A DNA stretch of 64,000 bases from Bryobacterales bacterium (GTDB lineage Bacteria; Acidobacteriota; Terriglobia; Bryobacterales; Bryobacteraceae): contig JADLDI010000060.1 of assembly GCA_020846745.1 (NCBI GenBank), positions 124,001 through 188,000 on the forward strand, written 5' to 3'. The first letter of the stretch is position 1; each line of letters begins with the position of its first letter. The notes under the pieces were generated by a model. That model ran no database searches. It saw only the letters and a program-made list of their open reading frames with translations, and was not told the DNA's origin. Shown in pieces: positions 24,081 through 33,433 of the stretch. A program made the translations under genes and the position numbers.

Positions 24081-25406
24081 TCACGACGCGCGGGCCGCGC
24101 TGGACGACGCACTGTCGGCAGCGGCGGGAATCTCGATGCCGGTGCGCGTGCCTTCCCCAGGCTTGCTGTCGATCCACATGCGGTAATCGCTGCCGTATAA
24201 GACTTTGAGGCGTTCGTTCACATTACTGACTCCGATGCCCTGTTCGAACAGGTTAGCAAGGTTCGCCTCCGCGATGCCGACTCCGTCATCCTCCACGGTC
24301 AAACAAAGGCGTTCTTGCTCGCGCCTTGCCTTCAGCCAGATCGTGCCGCCCATCACTTTACTCGCCAATCCGTGTTTCAGACTGTTTTCGATAATCGGTT
24401 GCAGCAGCATGCTCGGAACCATGTGCGACAGTGTATCGTTTTCTACTTCCTTGATAAACCTAAGCTTGTCACCAAATCGAACCATTTCGATTGATAGATA
24501 GTCGTCGATGAAGGTGAGTTCCTCGGCCAGGGTTGTAAAGTTGACCTGCTTGCGCATCAGCCGGCGCAGGATGGCCGACAGTTTATGGATGACAACGCGG
24601 GCCATCTCAGGATTCGTGCGGACTAGCGAGGCGATCGAGTTCAAAGTATTAAACAGGAAGTGCGGATTAATCTGGCTGGTCAGCGCTCGCAGGCGTGCTT
24701 CCTGCAGCAGCCCCTCCTGGGCGGCGAGTTTCAGTTCCGTACGCGCGCTCGCCCAGATGCGTAGCGGCAGCATCACCCCAAACATCGTCGTTAGCCAAAT
24801 GGCGGCGTACAGTCCAAAGCGCTGGTCGCCCTCCGGATATAGGGTGAACAGGAGACGTTCGCCGAAAATCGCGTGCACGGAAAACCGCAGCCCCTCCGTC
24901 AGAAAAATAGAAGTCAGGAACAGCGACCGGTACAGCACCCGGCGCGGATCGTTCCAGTAGTAACGAAACACCCGGTAGATATTCAGGTCGAGGAACGGCG
25001 AAAAACTCCAGATTTCCTCGGGGTCGGGCGCCGCGTCGCGAATCAGCCCCCCGAGTACGCCTACCGCCCCGTACAGCGGCATCGTGAGCAGTTCGCCATG
25101 GAACATGCCGGGCACCGCAATCAGCACGCCGGATAGCAGACCCGACACGTATCCGCCCACGAACCCGGCAAGCAGGCATCCCTCCAAACCGACGTCGGCC
25201 GCCTTGTACGTTCCCGTGATCACACGGACCGCGACTGCCCCCGTAAACGGCGCGACGATCGAAACAGCGAGCAGGATACGCTGATTCAGCGTCCGCTCTT
25301 CCCGCAACAGGGTTCGTTTAAAACTCTCGAAGCGGACCAAAGCGCTGGCCAGTGACGCAATCACCGCCAGTTTGACCAGCAATACGACTAAGGTCTGCTC
25401 CACCAT
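24081..25406 (-). CDS. LytS/YpdA-type sensor histidine kinase
   Basis: 441 residues. The N-terminal 5TM-LYT sensor (residues 1-215) has about six hydrophobic helices. It is followed by the His_kinase domain with phosphoacceptor His249 in QINPHFLFNTLNSI and the N-box PIIENSLKHG, then an HATPase with VEDDGVGI. Such kinases normally pass phosphate to a LytTR response regulator, but none is next to it; the downstream neighbour is a methyltransferase. It diverges from ribA with only 29 bp between starts. Confidence 0.93.
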   Translation of the reverse strand: MVEQTLVVLLVKLAVIASLASALVRFESFKRTLLREERTLNQRILLAVSIVAPFTGAVAVRVITGTYKAADVGLEGCLLAGFVGGYVSGLLSGVLIAVPGMFHGELLTMPLYGAVGVLGGLIRDAAPDPEEIWSFSPFLDLNIYRVFRYYWNDPRRVLYRSLFLTSIFLTEGLRFSVHAIFGERLLFTLYPEGDQRFGLYAAIWLTTMFGVMLPLRIWASARTELKLAAQEGLLQEARLRALTSQINPHFLFNTLNSIASLVRTNPEMARVVIHKLSAILRRLMRKQVNFTTLAEELTFIDDYLSIEMVRFGDKLRFIKEVENDTLSHMVPSMLLQPIIENSLKHGLASKVMGGTIWLKARREQERLCLTVEDDGVGIAEANLANLFEQGIGVSNVNERLKVLYGSDYRMWIDSKPGEGTRTGIEIPAAADSASSSAARAS

Positions 25407-25435
25407 CAGCCTTCACTTTATAATGAAGGATTCGG

Positions 25436-26032
25436 TTGTCGATCCAAGCAGTCTCCGTCATAAAAGTCGCAGAGGCGGATTTCCCCACCCGCTTTGGTCA
25501 TTTCCGCATCGTTGGCTTCCGGGCCGGCGCTGAGGAAGTGGTAGCTATCCGTATGGGCGAACTGGATGGCTTGCCGCCCCTGGTGCGTATCCACTCGCAA
25601 TGTCTGACCGGCGACGTGTTCCATTCCCTGCGTTGCGACTGCCGCGCGCAGTTGGAATTGTCGCTCGACATGATCGCCGAAGAGGGTCGCGGTCTGGTTA
25701 TCTACGAAAACAAAGAAGGCCGTGGCATCGGGCTGGTTAACAAGATCAGGGCCTATGAGTTGCAAGACCAGGGTCACGACACGGTGGAAGCGAACCAGGC
25801 CCTGGGTTTCGAAGCGGATCTCCGCGATTATGAGATCCCGGCCGCCATCCTCCGCCAATTCGGGGTCAAGGCCGTGAGGCTGCTTTCCAACAATCCGGAC
25901 AAGATTCTGGCCCTCGAAAATTCAGGCATCCGCGTGGTGGAACGGGTGCCGTGCCAGCCTGCGGTCGAAAGCGCCGCGAGGTACCTTCTCACCAAAAAAG
26001 AGAAGATGGGGCATCTGCTCGAAGGATTCTAG
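25436..26032 (+). CDS. ribA: GTP cyclohydrolase II
   Basis: 198 residues, the usual stand-alone length. It converts GTP to the first pyrimidine intermediate of riboflavin synthesis. Zinc ligands Cys56, Cys67 and Cys69 ([15 protein letters not shown]) and the catalytic region [20 protein letters not shown] are intact. The TTG start at 25436 is supported by AAGGA at 25425-25429; the next in-frame ATG would remove the N-terminal strand. It is monocistronic, ended by the hairpin at 26060-26091. Confidence 0.95.
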   Translation: MSIQAVSVIKVAEADFPTRFGHFRIVGFRAGAEEVVAIRMGELDGLPPLVRIHSQCLTGDVFHSLRCDCRAQLELSLDMIAEEGRGLVIYENKEGRGIGLVNKIRAYELQDQGHDTVEANQALGFEADLRDYEIPAAILRQFGVKAVRLLSNNPDKILALENSGIRVVERVPCQPAVESAARYLLTKKEKMGHLLEGF

Positions 26033-26059
26033 CCCAAATCGTTCTGCGCGGCCCAAAAG

Positions 26060-26098
26060 AAAGCGGCTGCCGGAGGGAAGACAGCCGCTTTATTGCAC
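26060..26098 (+). terminator. Rho-independent terminator after ribA
   Basis: A perfect 10-bp stem AAAGCGGCTG (26060-26069) / CAGCCGCTTT (26082-26091) with a 12-nt loop, followed by ATT. The AAA side also gives a T-run on the minus strand, so it may serve the convergent lipoprotein gene. Confidence 0.8.
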
Positions 26099-26116
26099 CA
26101 GGAGGAGTAGGTTTTG

Positions 26117-26857
26117 TCAGCGCGTGCCGGCACGTACCGTCAGCGGCGCTGTGGTGCGAAAAGTCAATAAGGTTTCCGCCGGAATAACGGCCGGCTTGCC
26201 GCGCGTCGCCAGCACATATCCGGTTCCTGCGCCGGCGCCGGAGAGTGCGCCAAGCGCCGCCCCTTTTCCACCCGCCGCAATGGCGCCGATGGCCGCTCCA
26301 ATCCCGCCGACCACGCCCACCTTAGCCGCGTCCTTCTTCTTGCTGCCTTCCGCCACTCGCGTTTCCGTCGTAGCCGTAACCGGGATCATGCCTCCATGGG
26401 CCCCACGGATCTGAACCGGCCGGACGGTCAAGGTGGCGCGCCCCTTCACGCGGCCACCGGCGTCGGCATTCACTACAGCCAGCATTACGTCGGCACGCTT
26501 GGATGCGACCACGGTGCCACCCACGATCAGCGGTACCTCAAGCGTCCCGACAAACCGGTCCCCCACGTCGGCGGTTTTGGTCGAGATGGTTGACGTTGTG
26601 CGTACCCGCAACACGGTGCCGGCAGGTAAAGCGACCGAGTCAGGCGCTGCCGGCGGTTTGGCCGCTGCGTATCGCTTCCGGCCGAGTGGACTGGGCTTAT
26701 CGCTCGCCGCGGGAGTGCTTGAGGTCTTCGGCTGATTGGCTGCGGTTGATGTTACCGGTTTGGGGTTCGGCGAATTGGCGTTGACGGTCTGTGTCTTTCC
26801 GCACCCGCTGGCCCATATGATACTTCCGATTAGCGCCCCTAGCAGCTGGTACCTCAT
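26117..26857 (-). CDS. Lipoprotein with glycine-zipper C-terminus
   Basis: 246 residues starting at MRYQLLG, which gives a signal peptide with lipobox ASGC (Cys19). A low-complexity Thr/Pro/Lys region (20-75) is followed by a beta-rich domain (about 80-165, LPAGTVLRVRTTSTIST, FVGTLEVPLIVGG). Next is a Gly/Ala zipper (GVVGGIGAAIGAIAAGGKGA), then a terminal strand. The pattern resembles envelope lipoproteins with membrane-inserting glycine zippers; function unknown. Confidence 0.75.
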   Translation of the reverse strand: MRYQLLGALIGSIIWASGCGKTQTVNANSPNPKPVTSTAANQPKTSSTPAASDKPSPLGRKRYAAAKPPAAPDSVALPAGTVLRVRTTSTISTKTADVGDRFVGTLEVPLIVGGTVVASKRADVMLAVVNADAGGRVKGRATLTVRPVQIRGAHGGMIPVTATTETRVAEGSKKKDAAKVGVVGGIGAAIGAIAAGGKGAALGALSGAGAGTGYVLATRGKPAVIPAETLLTFRTTAPLTVRAGTR

Positions 26858-26969
26858 GTCCTTCAAAAAGGCATTTGCCGTGCCATCCTGAAAGTGCCCT
26901 CGAAACTATCGGGAAACGCCGGTTATGGCGAATAGGTTGTAAATTTTCCTGGTAAGGCTTACCACTCCG

Positions 26970-28619
26970 ATGAAGATCCGCTTCATTTTACTGGCGTTCG
27001 CACTGGCGGCACAGTCCCCTGAGCGCGTTGTCGTCCACCTGTTTCTTGCTGAGGGCTGTCCGCTATCGGAGCGGTTCGGTCCCGAAATCGAGCGTCTCCG
27101 CACAGATTTCCTTCCGCGCCAAGTGCAATTTGACTCGAATGCCGATCCGCGTACCTGGGGGGCTGCCGTTACCCCTTCGGCCGTCGTCACCGTCGGGGGC
27201 AAGGTGCGGTATCGCGGGCGGATCGACGACCGGGCGGCAAGTCTGGGCGTAATGCGGCCCAATGGGCCCACGCGGGCCGATCTCCGGATTGCGCTCGAAG
27301 AGATTCTGGCCGGAAAGCCGGTCACCGTGCCCGAAACTACGGCCGTTGGCTGTGCGATCAGCACGACGAAGACGACCGGTGCGGCGCGGCCCAACTATGT
27401 CCTCGACGTTGCCCCGATCCTCAACCGGCACTGCGTGGAATGCCATCGCGAGGGGCAGTCTGGTCCCTTCGCCTTGCAGACCTACGAGCAAGCCAGAGTA
27501 AGGGCCACGCCCATGGCGCAGGCGGTTGCGGCGGGCGTCATGCCGCCGTGGCTCGCCGACCCGCAACGGCACCGGTTCCAAGGAGAACGGCGGCTCTCCG
27601 TCGGTGAGAAAGACATTCTGGCGCGTTGGGCGGCCGCCGGCGCTCCCGCGGGGGACCTGAGCGCGCTGGCCCCGCCGCCGAAGTTCACCGATCGATGGCG
27701 CCTCGGTGAGCCGCATGCGGTGGTCGGGATGTCCCGTGAGTTTGAGATTCCCGCGGACGGTCCCGACCTGTACGAGTGCTTCGTCGTACCGGCCAACTTC
27801 GGCCGGACGAGGTACGTGCGGGCATTTGAGTTCAGGCCCGGTAACCGCCGTTTAGTCCATCATGCTCTGCTGTTTATTGCGGCGACAACAACGCTGCCAA
27901 GCTTGAATTCCGAGTATCCCTGCTTTGGATTGCCAGGGTTTCTGCCCTCGGGCAGTCTCGGCGGTTGGACGCCCGGCTTTCAGCCCGCTCCGTATCCCCC
28001 TGGTACAGCCGTGACGGTCCCGCAAGGGGCGCGCCTCGTCATGCAGATCCACTATCACCCGATCGGCGTCCGGGCGGCAGACCGGTCGGAAGTGGCTCTG
28101 TATTTCGGCGACCAGAAGCCCGAGCGGCGCATGATGGACATCGCCCTCGGTTCGCGCAATATCGACATCCCGGCGGGCGATGCCCGGTATATCGTTCGCG
28201 ATCACTTTACAATTCCCGTGGACGTCGAGGTGACGGGCATCATCCCGCATGCCCACTACATAGCGAAAGAGATGCGCGGGTGGGCGACCCTGCCTTCCGG
28301 CGAACGCATCGGTCTGATCACGATCCGGAACTGGGACTTTAACTGGCAGCAGCATTTCCGCTATCAAAAACCGTTTGTGCTCCCCGCCGGCACGAAATAC
28401 GAGATGGAGTTCCGCTACGACAATTCGCCTGACAATCCGCGCAACCCGTTTGTACCCCCTCAACGGGTGGTTTGGGGCGCCAACTCGACCGATGAAATGG
28501 CCGGGCTGCACCTGCAGGTAATCCCGGTAGACAACGCGGATGCAGCGGAACTCGGTCAAGCGCTTTGGGGCAAGATTATGAGGGAGTTGGGGGGCGGCAT
28601 CTACCGTCCAAACCGGTGA
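26970..28619 (+). CDS. Redoxin - cytochrome c - copper type II monooxygenase-like fusion
   Basis: 549 residues in three parts. A thioredoxin-like domain (20-130) has Cys30 in EGCPLS but no second active-site Cys. A c-type heme domain carries CVECH (155-159). A C-terminal Cu-dependent ascorbate-type monooxygenase-like domain has candidate copper ligands His297/His298 (LVHHALLF), His361/His363 (MQIHYHP) and His427/His429 (IIPHAHYI). A signal peptide places it in the periplasm. It probably oxygenates or oxidises a substrate using copper with internal electron supply; the substrate is unknown. Confidence 0.85.
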   Translation: MKIRFILLAFALAAQSPERVVVHLFLAEGCPLSERFGPEIERLRTDFLPRQVQFDSNADPRTWGAAVTPSAVVTVGGKVRYRGRIDDRAASLGVMRPNGPTRADLRIALEEILAGKPVTVPETTAVGCAISTTKTTGAARPNYVLDVAPILNRHCVECHREGQSGPFALQTYEQARVRATPMAQAVAAGVMPPWLADPQRHRFQGERRLSVGEKDILARWAAAGAPAGDLSALAPPPKFTDRWRLGEPHAVVGMSREFEIPADGPDLYECFVVPANFGRTRYVRAFEFRPGNRRLVHHALLFIAATTTLPSLNSEYPCFGLPGFLPSGSLGGWTPGFQPAPYPPGTAVTVPQGARLVMQIHYHPIGVRAADRSEVALYFGDQKPERRMMDIALGSRNIDIPAGDARYIVRDHFTIPVDVEVTGIIPHAHYIAKEMRGWATLPSGERIGLITIRNWDFNWQQHFRYQKPFVLPAGTKYEMEFRYDNSPDNPRNPFVPPQRVVWGANSTDEMAGLHLQVIPVDNADAAELGQALWGKIMRELGGGIYRPNR

Positions 28620-28668
28620 CGAAAAACACCTGACGACAACGGCCTAACCGGCGTGTTATAAGGATTTC

Positions 28669-29862
28669 ATGCCAGATCGCCGCAGTTTCTTGCAGTCCCT
28701 GTCTACCGTGCCCGTCCTCGGCAGTTTGCTGCCGGCTTCCATGAAGGCCGCCGCTACCAAGCGCGACTACTTCAAGGAGTTGGGTGTGGGGACGTTTATC
28801 AACGCCGCTGGAACATACACGACGCTTACCGCATCGTTAATGCTTCCGGAAGTCGTGCAGGCGATCGATTATTCATCGAAAAACTATGTGCGCCTGATTG
28901 AACTCCACGATGCCGTAGGCAAGAAGATCGCCGAGTTGATCGGTGTCGAGGCAGCCATGGTTCCCTCCGGCGCAGCCGCCGCGCTCACCTGCGCTACCGC
29001 CGCGTGTATGACCGGCGCCAACGAGAAACTGATCCGCCAACTGCCCGATACAACCGGCATGAAGACGGAAGTGATTGTCCAGAAGACGCACCGCTATGGG
29101 TACGACCATGCCGTGCGCAATTGCGGGATTAAGTTCGTCGAAGTCGAGACCGCGGAAGAGTTCGAAAAAGCCGTCAACCCCAATACCGTCATGGCGCTTT
29201 TCTTCAACGCGAACGCCAATGTCGGCAAAATCGGGACTGAGCAGTTCATCCAACTCTGCAAAAAGCACAACATCCCGTCGCTGAACGACGCCGCTGCCGA
29301 TATCACTCCCTTTGATGCGTTCCAGAAGCTGACGAAGGCCGGCTTCGACCTGTTGATCTTCTCCGGCGGCAAGGGCTTGCGCGGACCCCAAAGCGCCGGC
29401 CTCCTGCTCGGCCGCAAAGACCTCATCCAGGCCGCTCGTCTGAATTCTTCGCCCTACTCCGATTCGATCGGCCGCGGCTTGAAAGTCAACAAGGAAGAAT
29501 TGCTTGGCATGATGGTGGCCGTTGAATCGCACATGAAGCGCGACCACGCCGCCGAATGGAAAGAGTGGGAAAAGCGCGCTAAGCAGATCATCGATTCCGT
29601 GTCGAGCGTCAAGGGCGTTAAGACCGAGATCAAGATGCCCGAAATCGCCAACCACGTTCCTCACGTTCACGTCACCTGGAGCGAATCCGACGTGAAGATT
29701 TCGCCGAAGGAAGTTGTGAAGCAGTTGCGCGAAGGCACGCCTTCGATCGAGATCACGCCCGGGTCAGTCGACCGGCTGATCATCGCCGTGTGGATGCTGC
29801 AACCCGGCGAAGCCGAAATCGTCTCCAAGCGTGTTCGCGAAATCCTGAAGAAAGCAGCCTGA
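28669..29862 (+). CDS. Tat-exported SelA-like PLP enzyme
   Basis: 397 residues, related to L-seryl-tRNA(Sec) selenium transferase and DgaE-type PLP lyases. PLP lysine is Lys235 in FSGGKGLRGPQ, with NAAGTYTTL (45-53) and the glycine-rich PSGAAAAL (99-106) also conserved. The N-terminus MPDRRSFLQSLSTVPVLGSL is a Tat-type signal, so it acts outside the cytoplasm and is not a tRNA enzyme; an amino-acid lyase or racemase role is inferred. It follows the monooxygenase fusion by 49 bp, possibly in one transcript, and ends at a terminator. Confidence 0.85.
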   Translation: MPDRRSFLQSLSTVPVLGSLLPASMKAAATKRDYFKELGVGTFINAAGTYTTLTASLMLPEVVQAIDYSSKNYVRLIELHDAVGKKIAELIGVEAAMVPSGAAAALTCATAACMTGANEKLIRQLPDTTGMKTEVIVQKTHRYGYDHAVRNCGIKFVEVETAEEFEKAVNPNTVMALFFNANANVGKIGTEQFIQLCKKHNIPSLNDAAADITPFDAFQKLTKAGFDLLIFSGGKGLRGPQSAGLLLGRKDLIQAARLNSSPYSDSIGRGLKVNKEELLGMMVAVESHMKRDHAAEWKEWEKRAKQIIDSVSSVKGVKTEIKMPEIANHVPHVHVTWSESDVKISPKEVVKQLREGTPSIEITPGSVDRLIIAVWMLQPGEAEIVSKRVREILKKAA

Positions 29863-29882
29863 CCAGGCTTTCCTTAAAAAGC

Positions 29883-29920
29883 GCGGAGCGTCGCCGGAAT
29901 AGCGGCGTTCCGCCTTTATT
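29883..29920 (+). terminator. Terminator between the SelA-like gene and the CHASE8 kinase
   Basis: A 12-bp stem with G-T wobbles (GCGGAGCGTCGC at 29883-29894 and GCGGCGTTCCGC at 29902-29913), followed by CTTTATT. It extends into the last bases of the convergent kinase gene. Confidence 0.75.
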
Positions 29921-31391
29921 GTTCTTGGACAGCGAGCGGTGCGACCACGAGCGAGTTTGGCAGCGTGAACCGGAAAGTCGCGCCAGAGCCCTCAGTCGAT
30001 TCCACCCAAATACGTCCGCCGTAGCGTTCGATCACCCGCTCGCAAATCGCCAGGCCGATTCCCGTGCCGGGGATGCTCTTCCCATGAAGACGCTTGAAGG
30101 CCGCAAAGATCACGGTGTGATACTCAGGGGCAATCCCCATACCGTTATCGGCAAAAGCGAACTCAATCGAATCGCCGGAGGGCCGGGCCGCGATTCTGAT
30201 GCGCAGTGGACGATCGGCGCGGTACTTGATCGCGTTACTGAGCAGGTTCTGGAAGAGCGTGGAGAAATGCGCCTCGTAAACCTTCACCACCGGCAACGGG
30301 TCGCATACGATACTGGCGCCGGAGTCCTTGATAACCATCTGCAGGTTCTTGCGCACCTTGGCGAGCACCTCATTCAAATCAACCGGTTGGGTGGGGCTCT
30401 CCGTATCGGCGCCGACCTGCATGTAAGCGAGCAGGTCCGTCAGCAACTCGCCCATGCGTCTCGTTCCGCCCACGATCTGGTCGACAAACATCGACGCATC
30501 GGTCGACATCCCAGGCGGATAGCGCGAGATCAGGAGTTGCGAATAAACAGCAATCATTCTGAGCGGTTCCTGAAGGTCGTGCGCAGCGATATAGGCGAAG
30601 CGCGAGAGATCTTCATTCGATCGCGCGAGATTGGCATTTGAGCTCTGCAGGTCGGCGAGAGCTTTGCGGAGGTCCTCGTCGCGCGACTGAATGGCCGAAA
30701 GCATCTCATTAAAGGCGTCAACCAGCGTGCCGAGTTCGTCATCGGAGTAGCGCGACGCGCGAATCCCGAAATTCCGCGTGCGCGAAATGAGAGTGGCGAT
30801 TCGGGAGAGGTCGACGATCGGGATTGCGATTAGAGCCCGCAGCCGCGATGAGAGCGCGAGAGCGGCTCCGGTTGAAAGGACTAGGACACCGAGAACGGTC
30901 AGCCCGTATAGCCACATGCGCTCCGGCAACTCGCCGAGGTCGTACACCATGATCAGCGTTCCGATGTGGCGTTGCGCGAGGTAGACTGAGCGGCGGAGCG
31001 TCAACGCGGTGGCGGACCTGTCTCCCGGCGGCCCCTCTAGCGAGCAGGAGACAGAAGCGTCGGGGCGCGCGTAGCGGGCAAACAGGCTTCCCTTCGAGTC
31101 GAAGATGCACGCAGTGATGACATGCGGGCGGGCGCGAAGAGCGCGCAATGTTTCCGTGGCGGCGGCCGGATCGTCAAACGCCAGCGCGGCTGTCGTGTTG
31201 TCCGCCACGATTTCCGCGAGCGTCGACAGGTCACGCTGCAGTTGGCGATAGAACAGGTATGAGTCGGCCAGCATGACACCGGCGCCGGCGAGTGCCAGCG
31301 CGCCGGTGGTAGTGATCATCAAAATGACGATCAGCTTCCGTTGAATCGGTGTGTCCCGCAGACGCCGCAACGGATGCCGGATGGCGCTCAT
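29916..31391 (-). CDS. CHASE8-HAMP sensor histidine kinase
   Basis: 491 residues. TM1 (about 19-42) is followed by a periplasmic CHASE8-like domain (43-155, LQRDLSTLAEIVADNTTAAL), TM2 (about 160-182), HAMP (185-240) and HisKA with phosphoacceptor His271 in AAHDLQEPLR. HATPase follows, with FADNGMGIAPEYH and HGKSIPGTGIGLAICERV. CHASE8 is the sensor of YfiN/TpbB diguanylate cyclases that bind YfiR; here the output is a kinase. It overlaps the upstream YfiR-like gene by 4 bp (ATGA). No response regulator is adjacent. Confidence 0.93.
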   Translation of the reverse strand: MSAIRHPLRRLRDTPIQRKLIVILMITTTGALALAGAGVMLADSYLFYRQLQRDLSTLAEIVADNTTAALAFDDPAAATETLRALRARPHVITACIFDSKGSLFARYARPDASVSCSLEGPPGDRSATALTLRRSVYLAQRHIGTLIMVYDLGELPERMWLYGLTVLGVLVLSTGAALALSSRLRALIAIPIVDLSRIATLISRTRNFGIRASRYSDDELGTLVDAFNEMLSAIQSRDEDLRKALADLQSSNANLARSNEDLSRFAYIAAHDLQEPLRMIAVYSQLLISRYPPGMSTDASMFVDQIVGGTRRMGELLTDLLAYMQVGADTESPTQPVDLNEVLAKVRKNLQMVIKDSGASIVCDPLPVVKVYEAHFSTLFQNLLSNAIKYRADRPLRIRIAARPSGDSIEFAFADNGMGIAPEYHTVIFAAFKRLHGKSIPGTGIGLAICERVIERYGGRIWVESTEGSGATFRFTLPNSLVVAPLAVQEQ

Positions 31392-31966
31392 CGCTGCACC
31401 AGCTTGGCCACGTTCAACAATTTCGAACTGATGCGCAGACCAGCGTTGCGGGCGTGACGCTGATTTATGCCGAACCGCACTCGCCGGTTCTCAACCATAA
31501 ACGCAATCGTGCCCCCGTCTGCGAGAAACTGTTCGGAGTCGCCAACCGTCAGCACTCCGGTAGGTAACGCGGACAGGACTTGGCTAATCTTCGGCTCAGA
31601 CTTGCTGAAGAACAGGACTTGGCAGGACTCCGGAGCGGAACGCCCCAAGCGGCGGACCACCAGCCTGCGGCCGTTCACCAATTCGCCTTGGACAATTTCA
31701 TCGAGCGCGGCCCCGAACGGATCGTCGCCATAGATACAGATCGCAAATGGCGAGTGCGCCGCGGCCCGGTCCCCTTCCGGCCATTCGACGAACTTGGTGA
31801 AATTCAGCAGGAAAGCGGCTTTCAGTTGGTATTCGGTTAATTGTGCCTGCGCCGCCTGCTCGCCAAAAAACTTCGCACCCACCGTGGCCGATCCTGCAAA
31901 GGCGACGCCACCCGCCAGGAGCAGTGCAGCCATAACGTTCGGGCAAATGGGGCGCAACGTCTTCAT
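31388..31966 (-). CDS. YfiR-family periplasmic regulator
   Basis: 192 residues with a signal peptide and the DUF4154/YfiR core. Markers are EYQLKAAFLLNFTKFVEWP (45-63), FAICIYGDDPFG, NGRRLVVRRLG and the closing GTIAFMVENRRVRFGIN. YfiR binds and represses CHASE8-containing membrane proteins from the periplasm. The 4-bp overlap with the CHASE8 kinase implies that the kinase is its target. Upstream lies a 208-bp divergent region before the serine hydrolase, with no clear element recognised. Confidence 0.92.
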   Translation of the reverse strand: MKTLRPICPNVMAALLLAGGVAFAGSATVGAKFFGEQAAQAQLTEYQLKAAFLLNFTKFVEWPEGDRAAAHSPFAICIYGDDPFGAALDEIVQGELVNGRRLVVRRLGRSAPESCQVLFFSKSEPKISQVLSALPTGVLTVGDSEQFLADGGTIAFMVENRRVRFGINQRHARNAGLRISSKLLNVAKLVQR

Positions 31967-32174
31967 GTCAATTGAGCAAAGACAACTGATCCGGTGCCCC
32001 TAACTGGCCCCAGGCGAGCGTACAAGCCCCCGCGAACGCGCATAGCCCGCGTACATCGGCGGCGCGGCCGCTGCAAATTGTAAGACCTCGCACTCAACCT
32101 CCAGACTGGGCGAAACCGGAGAATACTGGCAACATAACAGACAGAAGCCGTCGAGATGAAGCTAAGATGGCGCC

Positions 32175-33396
32175 ATGGCTTTGATGCGTGTGAGGTTGGC
32201 CACATTCGCCGCGATGTTCGCCGGCGCTGCCCTCGCGCGAGGCTCCTCAAATCGACCGCCTGCTCAACGAATACATCGCCACTGGGAAAATTGCCGGTGC
32301 GGTTGGTGTGGTGATGCGCGATGGAAAAGTCGTATACGAACGGGCCGCCGGTTGGGTTGACAAAGAAGCCCGGCGGCCAATGACCACGCAAAGCCTGTTC
32401 CGGATCGCCTCTCAAACAAAGCCAATCACCAGCGCGGCAGTACTCTCGCTGGTAGAGGACTCGAAGATCGGGTTGAACGAACCGGTCTCGCACTTTATTC
32501 CTGCCTTCGAGAAGACATCGGTCGTGGTGAAAGGATCGGACGCGATCAAGACCGTGCCCGGTAAACGGCCGATCGCTATTTTCGACCTGTTGACGCACAC
32601 CGCCGGCGTTCCCTATGGACGCGAGACACAACTCGGGATGACTTACCGGGCGAAAGGGCTGGGCCCGGCGGCGGGCCACGGGTTCTATCTGGCCGACAAA
32701 GACGAGCCGGTTTGCGCAGTTATGGAACGTCTGGCGGCACTGCCGTTTATGGCGCAACCGGGTGAGGCATGGGTGTACGGCTATAACACCGACATCCTGG
32801 GCTGTGTAGTGGAACGCGCCTCCGGAATGGCGCTCGACCGGTTTATTGAAAGCCGGATTACGGCACCACTTGGAATGAAAGATACTAAGTTCTTCGTTTC
32901 ACCCAATGACCGCGATCGCCTGGCTGTGGTGTATGGAACAGGTCCAGACGGCAAGGTTTTTCGCGCACCGGAAGGACAACTCGGGCAAGGCCACTTCGTC
33001 GATGGTCCCCGAAAGTGCTTTTCGGGCGGGGCGGGACTGACATCGACAGCGCGCGACTACGCACTATTCCTCGAAGCAATGCGCAACGGCGGGAAGTTAG
33101 CAGACGCTCGTATCCTCGCGCCGCGCACGGTGAAGTTAATGACTACCAACCAGGTCGGGACTATGTATTCGACCGCCGGCACAGGCTTCGGGTGCGGCTT
33201 CCAAACCGTCGAACGCGTTGGTGGACTGTCTACGGCAAGCCCCGGCTCGTTCGCTGCGGGAGGGGCTTATGGAACAGCGGCACAGGTGGACCCGGAGGCT
33301 CGGATGGTGCTCGTGCTGATGGTCCAAATGTATCCGAACGGGACGGACGTGCAAGGCAAGTTCATGCGCATGGCGTATCAGAACTTCGACAAATAG
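32175..33396 (+). pseudogene. Serine hydrolase (class C beta-lactamase family), frameshifted
   Basis: The signal peptide (ATG 32175, MALMRVRLATFAAMFAGAALA) is in one frame and the mature domain in another. Restoring one CG unit in the CGCGCG tract at 32234-32239 would join them as ALAREAPQIDRLLNEY, so the gene carries an apparent 2-bp deletion. The mature part is otherwise intact to 33396: the nucleophile motif SQTK (RIASQTKPITS), YGYNTD and the C-terminal GFGCGF region. A GTG-initiated rescue near 32305 would lack export. It may be a true pseudogene, slippage-regulated or a sequence error. Confidence 0.8.
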
Positions 33397-33406
33397 CGAC
33401 AAATAG
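33387..33406 (+). repeat. 10-bp tandem duplication at the serine hydrolase stop
   Basis: CGACAAATAG occurs twice without spacing (33387-33396, 33397-33406). The first copy contains the stop codon. Confidence 0.8.
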
Positions 33407-33433
33407 ACCTGCTTAGCCGCGCGCTTGAACTCA

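Noticed and set aside
31963-32757. 264-codon minus-strand frame across the serine hydrolase
   Set aside because: No motif; it overlaps the conserved SxxK region on the other strand.
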